Of a stretch of 64,000 bases of DNA, positions 57,832 to 64,000 are shown piece after piece. Source of the stretch: Eustoma russellianum (lineage: Eukaryota; Streptophyta; Magnoliopsida; Gentianales; Gentianaceae); NCBI GenBank assembly GCA_036186865.1, contig AP025075.1, positions 15,290,290 through 15,354,289 of the forward strand. The letters run 5' to 3'. The notes under the pieces are model-generated. The model was given only the letters and a program-made list of their open reading frames with translations. It was not told the origin of the DNA and did no database searches. Within the stretch, counting starts at the first letter, position 1; each line of letters begins with the position of its first letter. The translations under genes and the position numbers were made by a program.

Positions 57832-58934
57832 CAACAAAGAGACGTTTATGGCACGCCTAACCAACAGCGAGACGTTTATGGCATGCCTAACCAAATGCAA
57901 TGTCGTGATGCACATAAATTCACATGCACGAACCTTCCTTCTTCCTTCTTCTTCCTTTTCCTTTTTTCCTTTTCCTTTTCTTTTTTCCTTTTCATTTTCC
58001 TTTTATTTTTCATTTTCTTTCTTCTTCCTTCCTTTTTCCCTCGGTTTCCTACTTCTCGGCCAGTTAAATTTCAGAACCGGTCTTGGTCGGTTCTCCCCTA
58101 ACCGGACCAGAACCCGTCTCAACCCTAAATCTCCAAACTCCCCCAAATCAACCCTAATCAAATCCTAATCGAAACCCTAACCAAAACCCTAATTCCCCCC
58201 TTTCTGCCTCTTGGCTCCCTCTCCCTCTCTCTCTCTCGCCATTCACCACTCACCCGCTTCACACACTCACACCCCGCACACACACGCCATGCACACACCT
58301 ATCACGCACACACACACATCATGCACACACACCACACACACGCCCCATGCCCACTCATCATGCTCACTCCCCTCACGACGGTGCGTGGCCACACACACCA
58401 CTACCATCGGCCGTGCGCCAACCCCCTCAAATCTCCCTAAGATGATTCCTTCATAAATATATGCATAAAAATGCAAACTTTTCCATAATGATCATACAAA
58501 AATATCATCACATATATATATGTGCAGTCAACATACTCCCTGGCATACGGATACACGGTTCATCACATACTCATATAATCAGATAAACAGTCATCTATAT
58601 AATCACAGTTACTTATGCATGATCTCATTTTCATATAGAAATTAAAGATTATAATTTTTACATTCAAAGGATGTTAAGGGGGCACCTACATGACAAATAG
58701 CGGTAATTCTTACGCGGTTGAAGGGTGTGAATATGGCTGGTGGTGCTCCTCCCCAAACCGGTGGTCTTTACAGCTTGAGGCAAGAGAACTCTTTTTTCCT
58801 TCTTGAGGGCGGCGAAATGAGTGTGGGGGAGAAAGGGGAAGATTCAACCTAATTAAATAGAGTGTAGTTAGGGTTTAGAAACTAATTAGGCCTAATTATC
58901 TCTTTTGCCCTTATTTAAAAAATAGGTTATAACA

Positions 58935-58939
58935 CGTTA
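58935..58939. repeat. target-site duplication CGTTA, right of element B
   Basis: Follows ...TTATAACA, the other LTR terminus. Matches 44239-44243. Confidence 0.9.
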
Positions 58940-59349
58940 ACTTTCATGTAACCATACTTAAGGCAAAAATAATATCTTAAAACGAGTGATCTAATTTAAA
59001 TTTCAAGTTCCCAGTTATTGCCACCAAATACAGTACTAGAAAACAAGAAAATAAGAGATCCAGTTAGTCCTTTAGATAATGATAATTAGGTTGCGACTTC
59101 TTTGGTGATTTGCGCAAAATCTGGTGTTATTTGTAAAAGGAACTCAATTACCTTATATTAAGGGATGTGTTAAATGTTTCAGAGAAAATGAGTATCATAG
59201 TTGATTGTGTATACTGTAAAGTGTTAGTAATTTATTGTATCAAATTTACTAACTAAAATAAAATATTCTTCAAATGTAGTATATATCAGATGATTCAAAT
59301 CAGTCATAATTTTTTCCGAACAATACTGTTAAAATGGTAAACTATAGTT
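58940..59349 (+). other. AT-rich stretch, nothing recognised
   Basis: Flanking sequence to the right of element B, continuing the sequence left of 44239. No frame or repeat of note. Confidence 0.6.
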
Positions 59350-61195
59350 TGTTGGAAAGATAATAATAATATCTTTCATTCATATTTTTTGTGTATATAT
59401 TATTATCCTATTTATAGTACATTGATTGGCTAATCATGGTAAAGATACATAATCATTTACATTGACATATGCAGATTCTATTCCTGATTATAATCTTGCT
59501 TTGTTTTTTCTCAATTACGGTCATATCTTCCTGATTGATTGTAGAATCTTCTAGCGCCCCTCAAGTTGAGTTGTGAGATCTCCAATGCTTAAATTGCACA
59601 ATACCTCAAGAAAAATTTGCCATATGATAGCTTCACTAAGAATGTTCACCAGTTGATCTTCCAATCTTATAAATAGAAGTTTAATTGTACCATCCTCGAT
59701 TTTTTTCTTTTATAAAAGGTAGACATACTTCCAAATGTTTAGTCGTATTGTGTTGTATAGGATTTTCTGAGATACTTATTGTTGTCTTATTATCATAACT
59801 CAGCTGACTCGGAAGACTCGGTAGAAGTCCGAGTTCGATCGTTAACTTTTTTATACAAAGAATTTCTATACTCCTTTGACAATCCCTCAAAATTCTACCT
59901 TAGCGCTGGAAATTGATACTACTTTATGTTTTTTGCTTATCCAAGAAACAAGATTTCCCGCAACTAGTGTAAAGTACCATGATATAGAGATTCGATCATT
60001 TGGATTACCGACCCAATCTACATCCGTATATGTTTCGATATCTAGATTCTCATTCTATCCGAACATGATCCCACTCATTGTTGTGCCTTTCAAATACCAT
60101 ATTATTCTCATGACTACTTTCATATGATCTACCTGTAGTTGGTCCATAAACTGACTTACAATCATAATTGCATATGCTATGTCTGGCCGAGTATATGCGA
60201 ATGAAATTAGATTTCCAGCCATTCACTGATACATTTCTCTCTCTATTGGGCAAGCACCTTCTATTATCAGATTCCATGGTTAACCTGTCTGGGGATATCC
60301 GCTAGTTTACAATCAACTATTCATGTTTTTGCAAGTAAATCAAGGATATACTTCCACTGGGACATAAACATCCCTATGTTATTAAATCCAGGATATACTT
60401 CCACTGGGATATAGATCCCTATGTTGGACCGAACTTCAATTTCCAAGAAATACTTCGCCTCTAGGTCCTTCATATTAAATTCCGCAAACAGATTTGGCTT
60501 TTCAATCTCTTCAGTGTCACTTCGTTCTATGATCATGTCATCCACTTAGATTATTACACAAGTGATCAAGATGCCTCTTTTTTTCAAGAATAGAATATGA
60601 TCAGAATTGTTTTGTTTATAGCCATACCATTTCATTATCATAGAAAATCTTCTGAACCGTTCCTGTGGAGGCCGCTTGAGTTCATTTAGTGCCTTTCGAA
60701 GTCAGCATACCTTATATTCTGAAATCATTATAGTAACCTGATGGAGCTTCCATATGTACTTTCTTTCAAGTCTCTATGGAGGAAGACATTTTTTACGTCG
60801 AACTGGTGGTGTGGCCAATCCTTGTTTGCTGCCACTAAGAATAGTATTCTGATTATTTCTAACTTTTCTATAGGAGAAAAGTCTTAGAATAGTCAATTCT
60901 ACAAGTCTCCACATACCCTTTCGGCAAAAGTCGAGCCTTGTATTGTTCTATGGTTCCATCAGCATTGTGTTAATAATAAAGACCCATCTGCATCCAACCC
61001 ATCTTTTTCCTACTGGAAGTTTGCTCTTTTCCTAAGTACCATTGTTTTTAAGAGCATCCATATCTGTATTCATGGCCAACTCCTATTCCTTCTTCTGTTT
61101 TGCCTCTTGAGCAATCTTTAGGATTTCCTGGTTGTACAGAACTATAGCAAACGCCTTTTCTGCTTATCCTATACTTGAATGAATCCAAGGTGTTT
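59350..61195 (-). mobile_element. Ty1-copia remnant, minus strand, LTR and RT/RNase H
   Basis: A short LTR (about 59350-59553, TGTTGGAAAG to GAATCTTCTA on the + strand) is preceded on the minus strand by ACTTGAGGGGCG. RNase H: LSYDNKTTISISENPIQHNT (59890-59681). RT in several frames: DDMIIERSDTEEI, FAEFNMKDLEAKYFLEIEV and MSQWKYILDLLAKT (60545-60321), with RT N-terminal sequence decaying toward 61190. A tandem duplication of about 45 bp lies at 60335-60427. Gag and integrase are absent. Confidence 0.8.
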
Positions 61196-61699
61196 GTTTT
61201 TTCCATGTTGTGTTGATTGCTATGTTTTGTTGTTTTGATGATTACAAAAAGGAGAAGAAAATGAATAGACTATATTGATCGATAATGAAAATGATATACT
61301 ATAATAAAAATGGTATATGAGGTATGCATGAGTAGCTTAGATATTGATATATATTGGATAATATATCATGAAGTATGTGTTGCTAATGTGACATTTGAGT
61401 ATGATGCATGCATAAAGAACGCTTGTGTTGAGGGGGGTTTGAAATGAATAAGAACTTGAAGTATATCATGTCTATTAGTTTTGGGACGCTCATGTATTGA
61501 GGGGGAGCCTTGAAGTAACCTTGGGTATGTCTTCATGATCATGTATTGAGGGAGAGCATAAATCCATTGACTAAGGAGGAGATATACAATATTGCATAAA
61601 ACCTGAGTTTGAAACCTTTTGATAGCTCAAATATCGTTTTCTCAAACAAAAATATCTTTTAAAAGCATGTGATTTTGAAATCATCAAAAAGGGGGAGAT
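61196..61699 (+). mobile_element. 3' untranslated end of a Sirevirus-like copia element
   Basis: No coding sequence. It has repeated purine tracts: GAGGGGGGTTTG (about 61431), ATTGAGGGGGAGCC (about 61497), TTGAGGGAGAGC (about 61547), CTAAGGAGGAGAT and finally AAAAAGGGGGAGAT directly before the LTR. Several polypurine tracts before the 3' LTR and GATGATTACAAAAAGGAGAA-type sequence are features of Sireviruses. Confidence 0.6.
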
Positions 61700-63268
61700 T
61701 GTTAGAACATGAATTGTTTTGATGAAGTTAAAAGATGTTTGAAAAAGAGTTAAAAAGATATTTTACACTTTGGAAATAAAAAAAATAAGAAATACACATT
61801 GTGAGACATAGATCTCTTATACACACAGACACACACACACACACACATTAGTCTCTAAAATGAGACATAGAATGATCTATGTAAGGACTATACAAAGATG
61901 AAAAACACACTTCCAACATCGATCTCTCAGGTTGAAGAACATCATTCGATCAATGTGACATCAGTCTCTAAAATAAGAGACATCCATCGATCCATGTAGC
62001 TAAGGTTCAAATTGAAACCACACTGTCAAACATCGATCTTTTAGGTTTAGGTACATCGATCGACTGATGTGACACCAGTCTCTAATGTAAAAGACATCGA
62101 TCAATCAAAGTGGTTAAGGTTCAAAATTGACACCACACTGTCTAACATTGATCTCTTATGATGTACATTGATTGATCGATGTGTAAATCAGTCTTTCAAA
62201 GAAGAGATATCGATCGATCGATGAAGGTAAGGTGCAAAACTTAAAACCACACTATAAGGCATCGATCTCTCAACTTGAAGACATCGATCAATCAATGTGA
62301 TATCAGTCTCTAAAACGTGTGACATGGATCGATCGATGTAGCCCAAAATTCAAATTTTGATAGCCGTTGCAACAAAATCCAAAGAAGATTCAAAGTGTTT
62401 TCTTTCTCTAATCTTACTCGAGCCTCTTATGGACTTCCGCCTACATCTATAATGTTTTCTTGACTATTGTAAACATGTCTAAGACACTCTAGGGTGGCTA
62501 TGGAGCATCAAATCCAATTATAAGGTGGCTAAAGGCTATTTGGGCATTTCAAGACATTTGATTAAGTTGAAAACTTTATGGATGCTGCAAAAATGTGGCT
62601 CATACCTTCTCTAGATTGAAGAAGCTTATATGGGGCATTTACACACTTTTATCCTCTTCAAGCTTCATCCCCTATTACTGTAAAAAGCTCTCAAATGTGC
62701 AAAAAAGCTTAAAACTCATCAAGCTCTTGCTGCTTGTTTTCATTGTTGTATTGTGAGAGTATAAGTCTAGCACAAGAGGAACAATACATATTTGATCTCT
62801 TGCTTGTGATTTAGACTTATTAGGAAGCGTAATACCATTACTTTCCAAAAACCACTTGGTGAAAGTTCTTCAATAGAACATTTTTGAAGTCGTGAAGAAT
62901 GAAGGATTTGTTCTTACTTGTAGTAGTAGTTGTTATTGCACAAGGTGTTTTTGTACAATAAATTGTTGTTCCTGTAGTTGTTGCTTGCACTAGTTGTTAG
63001 AGAAAGTATTGTTGTTATTGTTCTTGTTCCTTATTAAAGGTAATAAGAAAAGTTGATGTTGAAAATCCACTTTGGAAACCAAGTGGTAGTGGAGTAGAAT
63101 AAAATAGATTTGAACCACTCTATATTGTATTTCCTCATCTACTATTTCTCATCTATTTCTTTATCATTTTAGAGAAAATTTGAGTGTGCTTCAACAAATC
63201 AAAAGAAAACTGAAAAATAGCTTAACACTCTATTCACCCCTCTCCCTCTAGAGTAATTGTCGCAGGCC
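61700..63268 (+). repeat. LTR of the Sirevirus-like element (right end approximate)
   Basis: Starts TGTTAGAACATG after a polypurine tract and is followed by a PBS-like site, so it serves as 3' LTR to the left and 5' LTR to the right. Contains (CA)n at 61831-61848 and the ATCGATCGAT cluster at 61911-62341. Likely end near CGCA (63264) or a few bases later. Confidence 0.7.
61911..62341 (+). repeat. cluster of ATCGATCGAT motifs in the Sirevirus-like LTR
   Basis: About five diverged units of roughly 90 bp, each with ACATCGATCTCTCA-type sequence, a GACATCGATCGATCGATG variant and a CACACTGTCTAACAT spacer. The most intact palindromes are near 62208-62224 and 62328-62338. Confidence 0.8.
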
Positions 63269-63274
63269 TGATAA

Positions 63275-63287
63275 TTGGAACCAGAGC
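63275..63287 (+). other. primer-binding site, variant
   Basis: TTGGAACCAGAGC resembles TTGGTATCAGAGC, the initiator-tRNA-Met site used by Sireviruses, with two changes. Placed between the LTR and gag as expected. Confidence 0.65.
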
Positions 63288-63336
63288 CTAACATTGATTT
63301 CTTGGCCAATTTTTGGAAGGAGTAAGGTTAAAGATC

Positions 63337-64000
63337 ATGGCAATGACAACTTGTTCATCTTATAGCTCTACTCCAAAACCAACCACTTTATTCTTATTAT
63401 CAAACACCAAAGCTCCTATGTTTGATGCTGAAAACTATTCGTTGTGGAAGTTTATAATGATGAATCATTTGAAAGGTTGCGGATTTGACATATGGAGTGA
63501 TGTTGTCAAAGGAATTGAAGTTCCTATAATTACAAACTTAAAAGGTGAATCAATGTTCAAAGATGATGATGACTACACCGATGAAGAAAAGATATATTTT
63601 GCTATAAATGGAAAGGCATTTGATATTCTTTCTAGTGCTCTAACCACTACCGAGCTTGCAAGACTCCAAGGTCTTGAAACAAACCATGAAGCATGGAAAT
63701 ATTAGAAAGGATACATGAATGAACCGAGCAAGTAAGAATAACCAAAAGACTTATGCTCATGAAGGAATATGAAATGTTTTGTATGAGAGTGACAAAAATA
63801 CTGAGGAGACTATTAAGCGATGCACTCGGATCATGAATCAATTTTCTAAGGTTGACAACAAAATATCAAATGAAGACCTTGTCTCAAAACTTCTCAACTC
63901 TTTGCTAAGAGAATAGACACCCAAAATGACAGCCATCACCGAGTCTAAAAATCTCAAGGCTCTTACTCTTGATGAACTATCCAGAAATACTTTGACTCAT
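63337..64000 (+). pseudogene. gag of the Sirevirus-like copia element, runs off the window
   Basis: Probable start MAMTTCSSYSS at 63337 (an in-frame ATG lies upstream at 63313). KAPMFDAENYSLWKFIMMNH and FAINGKAFDILSSALTTTEL are the N-terminal copia gag (UBN2/DUF4219-type) region. The frame stops at 63703-63705 through a one-base shift (EAWKY then TAG). It continues in other frames with DNKISNEDLVSKLLNS and ESKNLKALTLDEL to the window end. Inactive. Confidence 0.8.

Larger units (their letters stand above)
44244..58934 (-). mobile_element. Tekay/Del-like Ty3-gypsy element B, minus strand, both LTRs
   Basis: Bounded by the 5-bp direct repeats CGTTA (44239-44243 and 58935-58939). On the minus strand: 5' LTR 58934-57117, PBS 57114-57103, gag, protease, RT-RNase H, integrase, chromodomain, polypurine tract, 3' LTR 46944-44244. 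Integrase is split by a plus-strand element at 47569-52757. A SINE and another insertion sit in the 3' LTR. The LTRs differ at many positions and the genes carry stops, so insertion is old and the element is inactive. Confidence 0.93.
57117..58934 (-). repeat. 5' LTR of element B (right LTR)
   Basis: TGTAGCGTCCCG to GGTTATAACA on the + strand. Keeps the empty site for the SINE found in the left LTR. Contains the acidic frame (57432-57496), roughly 30-bp tandem units (57832-57898), a long T/C-rich tract (57930-58040) and CA-rich sequence (58255-58400). Confidence 0.9.

Overview
The window is plant nuclear DNA, most likely from a eudicot. It is a host-gene locus heavily loaded with nested retrotransposons. 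The plant assignment rests on the element families seen: Tekay/Del-type chromodomain Ty3-gypsy elements, several Ty1-copia families including a Sirevirus-like one, L1-type and RTE-type LINEs, and an Au-like SINE. It also rests on the one clear host gene, a nine-exon gene for exosome subunit RRP45 (CER7-like). The species cannot be named from the sequence.

Layout. 1-10142 is the 3' part of a degenerate Tekay-like gypsy element (A, + strand). Its 3' LTR is split by a solo LTR (4617-8171) flanked by the 5-bp duplication ACTTG. Element A abuts a broken copia reverse transcriptase/RNase H (10143-11325) with its own 3' LTR (to about 12728), followed by a 5'-truncated LINE ending in poly(A) near 13645. 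RRP45 runs from 14688 to 41414 on the + strand and encodes 432 residues. Intron 1 holds a minus-strand L1 fragment, a SINE and a minus-strand copia. Intron 7 holds a plus-strand L1 remnant and a plus-strand copy of the same copia family. Intron 8 holds an RTE-type LINE remnant. Exons 2-3 appear twice, on either side of a 10-N gap, and this is most simply an assembly duplication.

About 2.8 kb without a recognised gene follows. 44244-58934 is a complete but decayed minus-strand Tekay-like element with two LTRs, PBS, gag, PR, RT-RNase H, integrase, chromodomain and the target duplication CGTTA. A gag-only, plus-strand element (47569-52757) is inserted in its integrase with target duplication TACAC. 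A SINE sits in its left LTR, and the right LTR preserves the empty site. The right end has a minus-strand copia remnant (59350-61195) and then a Sirevirus-like segment: 3' untranslated region, LTR, PBS and gag.

The most unusual pattern is shared by the divergent gypsy LTRs. About 270-350 bp from each LTR end there is a pyrimidine-rich AG acceptor, then a 50-65-nt acidic reading frame always in the same phase, then a stop codon. A candidate splice donor lies upstream in the LTR. A second pattern is clustered self-complementary ATCGATCGAT motifs in three separate LTRs (gypsy and copia). Other points are an intron-like interruption at the gag/protease junction shared by two gypsy elements, and a rearranged LTR carrying a gag segment that looks like reverse-transcription template switching. 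All mobile-element genes seen here carry disabling lesions. RRP45 is the only gene that reads through intact once spliced.
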